This document shows positions 44,031 through 53,338 of a stretch of 64,000 nt of DNA, one piece after another. The stretch's first letter is position 1, and each line of letters opens with the position of its first letter. A program made the translations under genes and the position numbers. The notes below the pieces were generated by a model. That model saw nothing but the letters and a program-made list of their open reading frames with translations, had not been told where the DNA came from and searched no databases. The stretch lies in the NCBI GenBank assembly GCA_026192395.1, contig WACF01000001.1:62001-126000 (forward strand), in the 5' to 3' direction. The DNA comes from Proteobacteria bacterium 005FR1. GTDB lineage: Bacteria > Pseudomonadota > Gammaproteobacteria > Pseudomonadales > Cellvibrionaceae.

Positions 44031-45071
44031 ATGGATCAGAATAAGGAAAAAGCCCTGCAAGCAGCCCTGAGCCAGATCGAACGTCAGTTCGGCAAAGGCA
44101 CCGTGATGCGCATGGGCGACAGGGAAAAGGTCAAGGTCCCCTCCATCTCCACCGGCTCACTGGGGCTGGACGTCGCTCTCGGCGTGGGTGGCCTGCCGCG
44201 CGGCCGAATCGTGGAAATCTACGGGCCGGAATCCTCCGGTAAAACCACACTGACCCTGCAGGTCATTGCCGAAGCCCAGAAGCAGGGCGGCACCTGCGCC
44301 TTCGTGGATGCCGAACACGCCCTCGACCCCATCTATGCGGAAAAGCTCGGTGTGAATGTGGATGACCTGATCGTCTCCCAGCCGGACACCGGTGAACAGG
44401 CTCTCGAGGTCACCGACATGCTGGTTCGCTCAAATGCAGTAGATGTACTGGTGGTGGACTCGGTAGCGGCACTGACTCCGAAGGCGGAAATCGAAGGGGA
44501 GATGGGCGATCACCACGTGGGCCTGCAGGCCCGTCTGATGTCTCAGGCACTGCGAAAGATTACCGGTAATATCAAGCACGCCAACTGTCTGGTGATCTTC
44601 ATCAACCAGATTCGAATGAAGATCGGCGTGATGTTCGGCAACCCCGAAACCACCACCGGCGGTAACGCTCTTAAGTTCTATTCCTCCATTCGTCTGGACA
44701 TTCGCCGCATCGGTTCGGTGAAAGACGGTGATGAAGTCATCGGCAACGAAACCCGGGTGAAGGTGGTCAAGAACAAGGTAGCGCCGCCCTTCAAACAGAC
44801 TGAATTCCAGATCCTTTACGGCGGCGGTATCAATCGCCTGGGTGAAGTTATTGATTATGGGGTGAAACTGGGCCTGGTCGAAAAATCCGGTGCCTGGTAC
44901 AGCTACAACGGCGACAAGATCGGGCAGGGCAAGAACAACGCTATCAAGTTCCTGCAGAAAAACGAACAGATCGCCAAGACCCTGGAGAAGCAAGTTCGCG
45001 CGGAATTGCTCGGCGACGTAGCTCCCGGCGACGATGCGGGTGACAAGGTCGTGGAGCTGGAAGCAAAGTAA
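44031..45071 (+). CDS. recA: Recombinase RecA
   Basis: A 346-residue strand-exchange ATPase and SOS coprotease. Walker A is GPESSGKTT near residue 66, Walker B is in [11 protein letters not shown], and DNA-binding loop 2 contains [14 protein letters not shown]. The acidic C-terminal tail is present. AGAGG precedes ATG 44031. Upstream are the LexA box and a 16-bp tandem repeat; recX follows. Confidence 0.98.
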   Translation: MDQNKEKALQAALSQIERQFGKGTVMRMGDREKVKVPSISTGSLGLDVALGVGGLPRGRIVEIYGPESSGKTTLTLQVIAEAQKQGGTCAFVDAEHALDPIYAEKLGVNVDDLIVSQPDTGEQALEVTDMLVRSNAVDVLVVDSVAALTPKAEIEGEMGDHHVGLQARLMSQALRKITGNIKHANCLVIFINQIRMKIGVMFGNPETTTGGNALKFYSSIRLDIRRIGSVKDGDEVIGNETRVKVVKNKVAPPFKQTEFQILYGGGINRLGEVIDYGVKLGLVEKSGAWYSYNGDKIGQGKNNAIKFLQKNEQIAKTLEKQVRAELLGDVAPGDDAGDKVVELEAK

Positions 45072-45083
45072 GTCCCCTCATAT

Positions 45084-45117
45084 CAAGCCGGTTGTTGACG
45101 ATCTCACAGCCGGCTTG
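45084..45117 (+). terminator. Hairpin between recA and recX
   Basis: CAAGCCGG (45084-45091) pairs perfectly with CCGGCTTG (45110-45117), and inner bases can extend the stem. Only a weak T-rich tail follows. Such a hairpin could cut down read-through so that recX is made at a lower level than recA. Confidence 0.55.
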
Positions 45118-45208
45118 AACTTTCTCATGTCCAATTCAAGTTTGAAGACCCTAGACCTGAACCAAATCCCTACCCGAAAACGACCAAAAACAATAACGAA
45201 AGCACTCG

Positions 45209-45730
45209 ATGACCAAGCACGCCTCTATCCAGTCCCACCCCAGCTTCAGTGAAGACGAGCAACAAAGTACTGGCGGCGAGCCGGCCGAAGTCACTCCTGG
45301 CGCGGTGCGTTTCGCGGCCATGAACCTACTGGCTCGACGTGAACATTCCCGTCTCGAATTGAAGCAGAAGCTGTCTCGCCGTTTCTCCGCCGCGGAGCTT
45401 ATCGAGACGGTGATTCAGAACCTTGCCGACGAAGCCCTGCAAAGCGACGATCGCTTCGCCGAGTCTTTCGTCTCCGTTCGGAAAGGAAAAGGGCAGGGAC
45501 CGATTCGAATTGCCACCGAGCTGAAAATGCGCGGCGTGGACGAGTCGATCGTCAGTCGCTATCTCGATTCAGATGATCAAGATTGGGCGGAATTGGCGAA
45601 AACTGCTTGTCTGCGCAAGTACCGCGCTATCGCCGAAGGAGCCGCGGAGAAGGCCAAGCAAATGCGCTTCCTGCAATACCGCGGATTCACCAGCGAACAG
45701 ATTCGCCAAGTTTGGAAAGCGCCCGATTAG
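45209..45730 (+). CDS. recX: Regulatory protein RecX
   Basis: A 173-residue RecX, a modulator that limits RecA filament growth. Three-helix repeats are visible, with FAAMNLLARREHSRLELKQK, SDDRFAESFVSVRKGKGQGP and the C-terminal KAKQMRFLQYRGFTSEQI. The N-terminal 30 residues are extra relative to E. coli RecX. A later start is possible. It lies 137 bases after recA and converges with an RDD gene 20 bases downstream. Confidence 0.9.
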   Translation: MTKHASIQSHPSFSEDEQQSTGGEPAEVTPGAVRFAAMNLLARREHSRLELKQKLSRRFSAAELIETVIQNLADEALQSDDRFAESFVSVRKGKGQGPIRIATELKMRGVDESIVSRYLDSDDQDWAELAKTACLRKYRAIAEGAAEKAKQMRFLQYRGFTSEQIRQVWKAPD

Positions 45731-45750
45731 GCGCCCGGGGAGCTGCCTGG

Positions 45751-46266
45751 CTAGCGGCAGTTTATCACCTGTGTGCCCGCGATCAGATCGTGAATACAGC
45801 GCTTGTCTGAGCGGAAGATAAAAAGCACATTGATAAGCCCCAAGAGGCCCCCGACAATCGGAATGTAGCTAAAACCCCAGTATGGGATGTAGCGAAGGCC
45901 GACCAGTTTGCTGAAGGGAACTTTGTCCCCGTCCATGTCTGCAATGCGAATGCTTACCAGTTTTTTGCCCACTGTCTGCCCGCTTTTGGCAAGCAAATAG
46001 CCATTGAGAAACAAAAAGGCGGCCATACTCAGTACGCCGGAGATGATGGTGTACTGCATGCTCATACCTTCACCTGTTTGAGCGGCGGCCATGGCGGTTT
46101 CAAATAGCCCCAGCGCCATGATGATTGGCAAAGCTATGATTGCCACTAAAAAGCCGTCGATCAAAGCTGCTCCGAGCCGCGCCCATCGCGAAGCCAATTG
46201 ACCCGCGCTGGCGATATCATTCATTACTGCGGATTGGGGGGTCTGGTAGATGTTTTGTTCGCTCAT
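45751..46266 (-). CDS. RDD family membrane protein
   Basis: A 171-residue protein starting MSEQNIYQTPQSAV. ATG at 46266 has AGGGA upstream on its strand; a 52-codon upstream extension has no family resemblance. The RDD domain shows SRWARLGAALIDGFLVAII, GQTVGKKLVSIRI and DKRCIHDLIAGTQVI, with about three membrane helices. Function of most RDD proteins is unknown. It converges on recX. Confidence 0.85.
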   Translation of the reverse strand: MSEQNIYQTPQSAVMNDIASAGQLASRWARLGAALIDGFLVAIIALPIIMALGLFETAMAAAQTGEGMSMQYTIISGVLSMAAFLFLNGYLLAKSGQTVGKKLVSIRIADMDGDKVPFSKLVGLRYIPYWGFSYIPIVGGLLGLINVLFIFRSDKRCIHDLIAGTQVINCR

Positions 46267-46644
46267 TATTGTTTCCCTTTTGTTGTTCTCTGGTTCTCGA
46301 CTGAGAGCCGGTCCCGCCGCAAGCCTATGTCGATTCTGGCCTGCCTCTCGTGTCCAGCGCGAGACATAATATGACGAAAAATGCTCGATTGCGCTAATTA
46401 CATATCTATACGAAATTAGCATTTCACGGCAACTCTCTTATAGCTGATCCCGAAGCGTCAAAAAAACATCGCTACAGATCTGTCCAGCGCCATAAAACCG
46501 CCGCCCGTCAGCATGACGGCGCCAAGTGGTTGTTTTTGTGAGGTTTCGCACAGAAACTGATCATCACAAATCGCCTCGCTCGTTCATCCCGAACGGCTAT
46601 CAAGTGGCGCTCGGCATAGGTAACTCTCAAAACAGGAGCATGTA
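46267..46644. other. Divergent intergenic region before spore-coat-U-like gene
   Basis: No gene in 378 bases. A hairpin CCGTCA-GCA-TGACGG lies at 46505-46519, with GTTTTTG 13 bases later; it may be a weak terminator or attenuator. Promoters for both divergent genes should lie here but none is clear. Confidence 0.4.
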
Positions 46645-47157
46645 ATGAAATTCCGACATCTGGTGTTATCGATAGCTGTCGTTTTCAGCCCGGCTGTAGT
46701 ATTTGCTGCTGATGGCAATTTGGGAGCTTCCTCCCAAGCGGACACGACGATCACTCTTGAAGTGCCGAAGCTCGTGCAGGTGAGCCTGGCGAGTCATAGT
46801 ATCAACATACCCTTCACCACCTCTGGCGGAACGGGCGCAAGTACGGGGGTTTGCATCTATAGCAAGGAGACGTCGAACGTAGATGTCACGGTGACGACCC
46901 TCAATGGCAGTTTCGCAATGGAAAATGGTGTAGGGAACAATATTCCGTATTCGGTAGCTCTGAGTAACTCAGGTGGTTCGCTCGGCACCTTCGCCTATAA
47001 CACACCATTGGCAGTTGCAGACGCCAATACGACATCCACAACTTGCGGCAGTGCCTTTCCTCACACTCTCGATCTGGATGTTGCGCAAGCAGGCATCGAC
47101 GCGGCGCCATCCGGTACCTATCAGGACACGGTATATATCACCGTTGCCGCTCAGTAG
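46645..47157 (+). CDS. Secreted spore coat U-like protein
   Basis: A 170-residue protein with a signal peptide of about 21 residues ending AVVFA. The mature part is a small beta-sandwich with two cysteines (GVCIYS and TTCGSAF) and the closing APSGTYQDTVYITVAAQ. The ending GxYxDTVxITV is the mark of the spore coat U/CsuA-B group of secreted pilin-like proteins. No chaperone or usher gene is next to it, so it may not be assembled by the usual Csu pathway. GGAG lies upstream of ATG. Confidence 0.7.
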   Translation: MKFRHLVLSIAVVFSPAVVFAADGNLGASSQADTTITLEVPKLVQVSLASHSINIPFTTSGGTGASTGVCIYSKETSNVDVTVTTLNGSFAMENGVGNNIPYSVALSNSGGSLGTFAYNTPLAVADANTTSTTCGSAFPHTLDLDVAQAGIDAAPSGTYQDTVYITVAAQ

Positions 47158-47302
47158 TGTTCAAACGAACCGGAAGCAGTTGCGAGTCAGTTGCGGCTGC
47201 TTCTGGGGTCCGGTAGCGATCACCGCAGCGGTTTGAGCGGAAGCAGAGTCGCTGCTCTCCTGTTCCTGCCGGCCCAGCTCACTCATCCTTCGAGAGCCCA
47301 TC

Positions 47303-48286
47303 ATGCATTCGAATGAGCTCCGTTCATTTCTGCTGCTTTTCTTCTGCATGCTCCTGTATCAGCCCGTTCGGGCGGACGTAGCCATTTACGGCTTGGACTC
47401 TATCCGGGTGAATGCCTGGGCGGGACTGTCCGGAGATATCCGCGGGCAGGACGTCTACTGCGCACTGTCCTATCGAGCGCGTTGCTGGTTCTGCTCTGGA
47501 GAACCTCAGCATTACAATGTGGCCGCTTATACCACTGGGCCTACTGATTCCGCTGGGCGCTTCTACTTGACGCACGAAAGCGGCGGCGCGACCCTTCCGG
47601 TCTCCCTCGAGTGGACCAACCCGGCGGTTGGCACATTCACGTTATCCAATCACCACATCACCGGGTTTACTGCTCCACCATCGTCGCCTTACGCGCCCGG
47701 CGCAACCAACTGCAGCGAGGCTAATGCACAGAATACCATCTCGGCCACCGTCGCAGCGGCCGATCTCGCGGCCGCGATTGCAGGGATATATTCTGGGACT
47801 TTTGAGCTTGACCTGTGCCGCTTGAATAACGCCGGCAATACGACGGAGTGCCTGGTTCCAGTGAGTTTCTCGATAGAAATTCCGGACTTGGTTCAGATTA
47901 CCCGACTAGAGGACATGGCACTTGGCCGCTGGTCCGGGTCCGGGGGGATATGGCAAAGCGAGGATTTCTGCGTTTTTCGTAATGGCGCGGGAGGTTTTGC
48001 CATTACCCCCTCAGGTAGTAATGATCAGAACGGTCAGTTCCACCTAAGCATGGGCACATCATCTATTCCCTATCGGATCGACGTGACCGACGGAAGCAGC
48101 TGGTTCAGTTTGGGGCCGGGGGTGACTCTTGCAGGTTCATCCACGGGGTTTTCCGGGATGAGTACGCGCGACTGCGGCGGTCAGGATTCGCACAAACTCC
48201 GAGTATCATTATTGGAGTCCGACCTCGCCGCGGCGCCACCTGGAAGCTACGCCGATACGATCACGTTGAGGGTGGAACCCGAGTGA
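47303..48286 (+). CDS. Secreted two-domain spore coat U-like protein
   Basis: A 327-residue protein with a signal peptide ending at VRA (about residue 24). It has two related beta-domains. The first ends IAGIYSGTFELDL and the second ends APPGSYADTITLRVEP; each has paired cysteines. The second domain begins IPDLVQITRLEDMALGRW, a pattern seen in spore coat U domain proteins of marine bacteria. It lies 145 bases after the single-domain gene, and the two probably work together at the cell surface. Role unknown. Confidence 0.65.
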   Translation: MHSNELRSFLLLFFCMLLYQPVRADVAIYGLDSIRVNAWAGLSGDIRGQDVYCALSYRARCWFCSGEPQHYNVAAYTTGPTDSAGRFYLTHESGGATLPVSLEWTNPAVGTFTLSNHHITGFTAPPSSPYAPGATNCSEANAQNTISATVAAADLAAAIAGIYSGTFELDLCRLNNAGNTTECLVPVSFSIEIPDLVQITRLEDMALGRWSGSGGIWQSEDFCVFRNGAGGFAITPSGSNDQNGQFHLSMGTSSIPYRIDVTDGSSWFSLGPGVTLAGSSTGFSGMSTRDCGGQDSHKLRVSLLESDLAAAPPGSYADTITLRVEPE

Positions 48287-48310
48287 CGACTGGCGGACGC
48301 TAGCGAGCGA

Positions 48311-50695
48311 TCAAGCCCTTCGCACCGTCTCGGCACCATGCGCCTTTTCCATCTGCGCAGCGAAATACGCTGCCAACTTGCTCGTATACTCGTGGGCTTC
48401 CGCTACCGTCATCAGCAGAACGCGGCTCATCGTTTCGGCGTTGAGATCTCCCTCTCGACGAGCTTTCTGCTGGAGGCGGGCGTCGAGCAGGGCATCCACT
48501 GTTGCGAAGCGGCGGTCATAAAAATCGTAGGGACACCGCTGAAGTTTTCGGCGTAGCAGCCGGTAAAGTCCTTCAATGCTCTGTTGCAATTCATCTAATT
48601 GGATTTGATATTGCTGTTCGCGTCGCCTCGGCGTGTAGGCGTTTAGCAGCTCAATCTTATCCAGTTCCGTTTCCAGTCGGCTCGCTTTTGCTCCGAGAGC
48701 TTCCAGGCAACATAGTGCCCGGTGCAGTTTGCCGGTCAGTGTGCGATGGCGGCTGTCGAGCGCGAGGCCCAATGCCAGGCGCTCACCCATGACCGCATTG
48801 TGATGGCCCAATTCCTCGCGAATTTCGCTGAGGCGCAGGTGGCGAGTTGCGCTCTGTGTTTCCAGATCACGGGCGGCAAGGCCGGGACAATGGCGGAACT
48901 CATAACGATGCCCGCTCGCAATGATGATCTTGGCAGCATCGAGCTCCGTCACCTGTTGGCGCAATTTGCTGAAGTTCAGCAAGAGCTCTCTTCGATCCGG
49001 CGACAGGAAGCGGACACGGCTGATGCAGTGGTTCAGCCGGCTTAGAACAATTTTTTGCTCGGCCTGACTGGTGAAATTTTCCGGGGGTAATACCCAGAAT
49101 TGGCGATGATCGAACCAGGGACCGAAATATTCCCGGGCGGCCTTGTCCAGCAGGGCGGCATTTGCTTTTCGCTGCTGCAATTCAGCTCCGGTGACCAACT
49201 GCACTGATTCCAGGCAAATCCCGAGCGACTGGTACAGCTGGCGCGTGATCGCGCGATCGGTTTCAGGGAAATCGTCCACCAGGGAGTTCGCTGGCTTGCT
49301 GCAGCGAACGATGCCAATGGCAGCGGGCTTTTCGACCAGGCCTGATTCCGCGGGTGCGAGCAGGTGCGACAAAGATTCCGCGAGATAAAGGTCCCGCGAG
49401 CTCAGTGCTTTTTCCAGTGCGGACTCGAGGTCCGAAGTGATCCTCGCAAGTTTGTCCTGCAGTGCCGGGGATTTCTCGCCGATCATAAGCTCCTGGTATG
49501 CCCTGGCGACTGCGTCCTTGCTGTTCAGCAAGCCATCCAGATAATCGTGATAGCGCCGGAGAGTGCGACAGGTAAAACTTTGGAGCTTGTCAGCCACGGC
49601 AACCATTCGATCTGCCGTTACATGCCGTCCTTGCGGAACGCGCTCCTGGAGAATCGGAAAGCGGTCTCGTAACCCAATGAACGTCAAGTGCTTCGCCGAC
49701 CACTGCCGCTGTTGCGAAAGAATGAAATAGGGGCGGCGTAACTCCGGCTGCGCAAACCGTCCGCACTCGCGGGCGACCAGCGCTGCGAGCTCTCGAACTT
49801 GGAGGCGGGCAAGCAGGGGTGTTCCGATGTGGAGAACCGGCTCCCCCTCCAGAGACTCCCGCAGGCGCCAAAGGCTTCGGCGCTTGCAGCGATATGTCGC
49901 GATCACTCGCGGCTCCGATCCCAGAACGAAGACGCTGGGTATGGGTGCGTCAAGCAGCCTGCATACCGCTGTACACAGAAGAACAAGTCGCGGCTGATCG
50001 CTGGCTTCGATTTTCAGCGCGGGTTTGGAGACGCTTCGCCATAAAGGAAGTGTCAGAATAGCCAGAGTTCCCACGAGAGTCGCCAGCGTCAAGCAAACAA
50101 ACAAGGTCGCAACAAGTGGAGACAGGCTGGCGATCAACCCGGCAGCAACACCGATGGCCGCGACACAGGCGAGCGCTGCCACAGCGCCGCCGATCAGGAT
50201 CACGGTTGCAAAACCGATTCCTCGCAACGCAAGCAGCCGGGTCCGCCAACGATGAGCGCTGGGCAAGGTTATCTTCACCTTGCTGGCAGGCAAGGTGAAC
50301 AGGTTCCTGATTTCATCAGAGGGCTTCTTGGGGCTTACCTGCTGCACTGGAAGTGAGGCAGATTGCGGGCGTTTATCAGACCTGCCTGGAGGCTTTTGGG
50401 CGACAGTGTTCGACGGCTTTAGTCCGGTCACCGTTCTCGGCGTTTCCGGCTTGGTCGGGGGATTGACTGCGCTGGGCAGGCCGAAGTCCGTCAATCGGTC
50501 GCAAATTCTCAAGGCCTGCTCGTAGCTGAGCCGCTTTTTCAGAATGTGGGTCTTGCCCGGTGTGAGTCGATGTAGAACCGCAGGCGAAATGCGCGCTGAG
50601 CGCAAGAAGCGCTCTAATTCTTCCCAAGCTTCGCCAGCCGGTGGTTTGCCGCTGGCCTTGACGACGACGCTGAACTCCATAGTCGTTTTTCTCAT
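48311..50695 (-). CDS. M48 peptidase-like membrane protein with degenerate zinc site
   Basis: About 794 residues from ATG 50695; GTG 50737 or ATG 50680 are alternative starts. Order: small N-terminal domain (5-75), Pro/Lys-rich linker, two strong membrane helices (about 155-215), then a region like the M48 catalytic domain. Where M48 enzymes have AHELGHF, this protein has VARECGRF (about 309-313), so both zinc-binding histidines are Arg. The rest is long, helical and Arg/Leu rich with coiled-coil stretches. It is probably a catalytically dead membrane scaffold. It is on the - strand and inserts into the usual leuCD position upstream of leuB. Confidence 0.65.
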   Translation of the reverse strand: MRKTTMEFSVVVKASGKPPAGEAWEELERFLRSARISPAVLHRLTPGKTHILKKRLSYEQALRICDRLTDFGLPSAVNPPTKPETPRTVTGLKPSNTVAQKPPGRSDKRPQSASLPVQQVSPKKPSDEIRNLFTLPASKVKITLPSAHRWRTRLLALRGIGFATVILIGGAVAALACVAAIGVAAGLIASLSPLVATLFVCLTLATLVGTLAILTLPLWRSVSKPALKIEASDQPRLVLLCTAVCRLLDAPIPSVFVLGSEPRVIATYRCKRRSLWRLRESLEGEPVLHIGTPLLARLQVRELAALVARECGRFAQPELRRPYFILSQQRQWSAKHLTFIGLRDRFPILQERVPQGRHVTADRMVAVADKLQSFTCRTLRRYHDYLDGLLNSKDAVARAYQELMIGEKSPALQDKLARITSDLESALEKALSSRDLYLAESLSHLLAPAESGLVEKPAAIGIVRCSKPANSLVDDFPETDRAITRQLYQSLGICLESVQLVTGAELQQRKANAALLDKAAREYFGPWFDHRQFWVLPPENFTSQAEQKIVLSRLNHCISRVRFLSPDRRELLLNFSKLRQQVTELDAAKIIIASGHRYEFRHCPGLAARDLETQSATRHLRLSEIREELGHHNAVMGERLALGLALDSRHRTLTGKLHRALCCLEALGAKASRLETELDKIELLNAYTPRRREQQYQIQLDELQQSIEGLYRLLRRKLQRCPYDFYDRRFATVDALLDARLQQKARREGDLNAETMSRVLLMTVAEAHEYTSKLAAYFAAQMEKAHGAETVRRA

Positions 50696-50873
50696 TGGTT
50701 GAGAGCCCCGCAGCGGGTACTCCTTGGAGGTGAGCACATCCCCTGAAGCTTTGGGGATTTCCCCAGCTTATCGGGTGGCGCCGAAAAGAAAGTGCCGCTG
50801 ATCACAGGCCTTGGCAGACCAAGTCACATTTGCGGGTAAAGATGGGGGCAGTTGTACACATCTTGACCTGTGG

Positions 50874-50902
50874 TTCAGGGCAGGGCGGATTCAGTCTATA
50901 AT
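50874..50902 (+). promoter_or_regulatory. Probable leuB promoter
   Basis: A perfect TATAAT at 50897-50902 lies 35 bases before the start. At the normal distance the -35 is poor (TTCAGG 50874-50879). A better TTGACC at 50863-50868 is too far upstream. Confidence 0.5.
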
Positions 50903-50937
50903 CGCGCCCCTCTTTTCCCCTGGCTCAGGAGTGCACT

Positions 50938-52014
50938 GTGTCGAAGCAGATATTGATATTGCCCGGTGACGGCATCGGCCCGGAAATCGTCGCGGAAGCG
51001 CGCAAGGTTCTGGAGAAGGTCAACCGACTCATGGGACTTGATCTCACCTTCAGCGAAGCATTGTTGGGCGGCTGCGCCACCGACGTCGCTGGCAAGCCCC
51101 TGCCGGACGAGACCCTGGAGAAAGCTCGCTCATCGGACGCGATTCTGATGGGCTCCGTGGGCGGACCCAAATGGGACAAGATCGAACGCTCACTGCGCCC
51201 CGAGCAGGGCTTATTACAGCTGCGCTCCGGCCTCGAGCTGTTTGCCAATTTGCGCCCGGCATTGCTTTACCCGCAACTTGCGGCCGCTTCGTCCCTGAAG
51301 CCGGAAATCGTGTCCGGACTGGACATCATGATCGTCCGCGAGCTGACCGGCGGTATCTACTTTGGCAAGCCGCGCGGGATTCATACTCTGGAAAATGGTG
51401 AGCGCGAAGGCTTCAACACCTATCGGTACGCCGAGCATGAAATAAAGCGAATCGGTCGGGTTGCATTTGAAATGGCGCAAAAGCGCAATAAAAAGCTCTG
51501 CTCCGTGGACAAGGCCAATGTACTGGAAGTGACCGTCCTGTGGCGCGAAGTGATGAGCGAGCTGGCCAGCGACTACCCGGATGTCGAGCTGTCCCACATG
51601 TATGTGGACAATGCCGCCATGCAGCTGGTGCGCGCGCCCAAGCAGTTCGATGTGATCGTCACCGGCAACATGTTCGGCGATATCCTGTCAGATGCCGCTG
51701 CGATGCTGACCGGCTCCATCGGCATGTTGCCTTCGGCTTCGTTGAACGGCAGTGGGTTGGGCTTGTATGAACCCTGCCACGGCTCGGCTCCAGACATTGC
51801 CGGGCAGGGCATTGCGAATCCGCTGGCAACGATCCTCTCTGCGGCGATGATGCTGCGCTATTCGCTGGCCTGCCCGGAGGCCGCGGAGCGCATCGAGCGG
51901 GCCGTAGGTGATGTGCTGGACAGCGGCATGCGCACGGCTGACATCTATTCCGAAGGCTGCCGCAAGGTGTCCACCGCCGAGATGGGAGATGCAGTCGTCG
52001 CCGCACTTGCGTAA
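50938..52014 (+). CDS. leuB: 3-isopropylmalate dehydrogenase
   Basis: A 358-residue NAD-dependent enzyme of leucine synthesis that oxidatively decarboxylates 3-isopropylmalate. GTG 50938 follows AGGAG. Motifs: [36 protein letters not shown], the catalytic Tyr in NTYRYAEHE, the Lys in VDKANVLE, and [14 protein letters not shown] with the metal Asp residues. leuC and leuD are not adjacent. Confidence 0.96.
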   Translation: MSKQILILPGDGIGPEIVAEARKVLEKVNRLMGLDLTFSEALLGGCATDVAGKPLPDETLEKARSSDAILMGSVGGPKWDKIERSLRPEQGLLQLRSGLELFANLRPALLYPQLAAASSLKPEIVSGLDIMIVRELTGGIYFGKPRGIHTLENGEREGFNTYRYAEHEIKRIGRVAFEMAQKRNKKLCSVDKANVLEVTVLWREVMSELASDYPDVELSHMYVDNAAMQLVRAPKQFDVIVTGNMFGDILSDAAAMLTGSIGMLPSASLNGSGLGLYEPCHGSAPDIAGQGIANPLATILSAAMMLRYSLACPEAAERIERAVGDVLDSGMRTADIYSEGCRKVSTAEMGDAVVAALA

Positions 52015-52042
52015 AATACATACGTTCAAAGTCGCCAGATCC

Positions 52043-52114
52043 CAGTCTCCAGGCTTCGAGAAACCGTCATTCTCTGCTGAGTGGCAACATCTCGAAGGCT
52101 CGAGACTGTTTTTT
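52043..52114 (+). terminator. Terminator-like hairpin after leuB, built from GACT-type repeats
   Basis: CAGTCTC (52043-52049) pairs with GAGACTG (52102-52108) and TTCGAGA (52055-52061) pairs with TCTCGAA (52090-52096), directly followed by six T residues. Further copies of GGAGACT and GACTGGAGACT run on to the asd start. Confidence 0.65.
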
Positions 52115-52149
52115 ACTGGAGACTAGAGACTCGCGACTGGAGACTGTTT

Positions 52150-53256
52150 ATGAGAGTAGGTTTTGTAGGATGGCGCGGAATGGTTGGTTCCGTGCTGATG
52201 GATCGAATGGTAGCCGAGAAGGATTTTGACGGCATAGAGCCGGTTTTTTTCACTACCTCCAATGTTGGTGGCACCGGCCCCGATATCGGCGTTGAAACGC
52301 CGGCGCTGAAAGATGCGATGGACGTTCGCGAACTGTTGCCCATGGATGTGATCATTTCCTGCCAGGGCGGTGACTACACCAGCGATATCCATCCGCAACT
52401 GCGAAAGGAAGGGTGGAACGGCTACTGGATCGATGCAGCCTCGACTCTTCGCATGGCTGAGGATTCCATCATTGTCCTGGATCCGGTCAATCGGGACGTG
52501 ATCAAGAACGGTCTTGCCCGCGGGGTGAAAGATTACATCGGCGGCAATTGCACCGTCAGCCTGATGCTGATGGGCCTGGGTGGGTTGTTCCGCGAAGGCC
52601 TCGTTGAGTGGATGACCGCGATGACTTACCAGGCCGCCAGCGGCGCCGGCGCCCAGGCGATGCGCGAACTGATCGGGCAGATGGGTGCGATTCACGGCTC
52701 GGTAGCGGACAAGCTGGCTGACCCGAGCAGCGCGATTCTCGAGATCGACCGCCAGGTGGTCGAGACCATGCGCAGCTCCTCCTTCCCGGTGGAAAACACC
52801 GTTGCACCCCTGGCCGGTAGCGTACTGCCTTATATCGATAAGCAGCTGGACAATGGCCAGAGCAAGGAAGAATGGAAGGGGCAGGTAGAGGCGAACAAGA
52901 TCCTCGGTCGCAGCCAGCCAATTCCGATCGACGGGATCTGTGTACGGATGGGTTCAATGCGCTGTCACAGCCAGGCGCTCACCATCAAGCTCACTCGCGA
53001 CGTTCCTTTGAGCGATATCGAATCGATCATCGCGTCCAGCAACGAGTGGGCGACCGTGATTCCCAATGATCGCGATGAGTCCTTGAAGAAGCTTACGCCG
53101 ACAAGCGTCAGCGGCACTATGAGCGTGCCGGTGGGTCGCATGCGCAAGATGAACATGGGACCGCAGTATCTGTCAGCTTTCACGGTGGGCGATCAGCTGC
53201 TTTGGGGTGCGGCCGAACCGCTGCGCCGCATGTTGCGAATTCTGCGCGAAGGTTAG
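52150..53256 (+). CDS. asd: Aspartate-semialdehyde dehydrogenase
   Basis: A 368-residue NADP enzyme of Lys/Thr/Met and diaminopimelate synthesis. ATG 52150 has GGAG 7 bases upstream; the frame continues upstream only through the repeat-rich spacer. The start [16 protein letters not shown] is typical of the gammaproteobacterial form. Active-site Cys134 lies in GGNCTVSLM, and [14 protein letters not shown] follows. Length matches E. coli Asd (367). Confidence 0.96.
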   Translation: MRVGFVGWRGMVGSVLMDRMVAEKDFDGIEPVFFTTSNVGGTGPDIGVETPALKDAMDVRELLPMDVIISCQGGDYTSDIHPQLRKEGWNGYWIDAASTLRMAEDSIIVLDPVNRDVIKNGLARGVKDYIGGNCTVSLMLMGLGGLFREGLVEWMTAMTYQAASGAGAQAMRELIGQMGAIHGSVADKLADPSSAILEIDRQVVETMRSSSFPVENTVAPLAGSVLPYIDKQLDNGQSKEEWKGQVEANKILGRSQPIPIDGICVRMGSMRCHSQALTIKLTRDVPLSDIESIIASSNEWATVIPNDRDESLKKLTPTSVSGTMSVPVGRMRKMNMGPQYLSAFTVGDQLLWGAAEPLRRMLRILREG

Positions 53257-53338
53257 ACCCGATTCCTCCCCGATCAGCGGGGCCGGCCTCGCCGGCTCCC
53301 GCCTTTCCCTCCCGATCTCAAGCCAAGTGGTATTCCAG

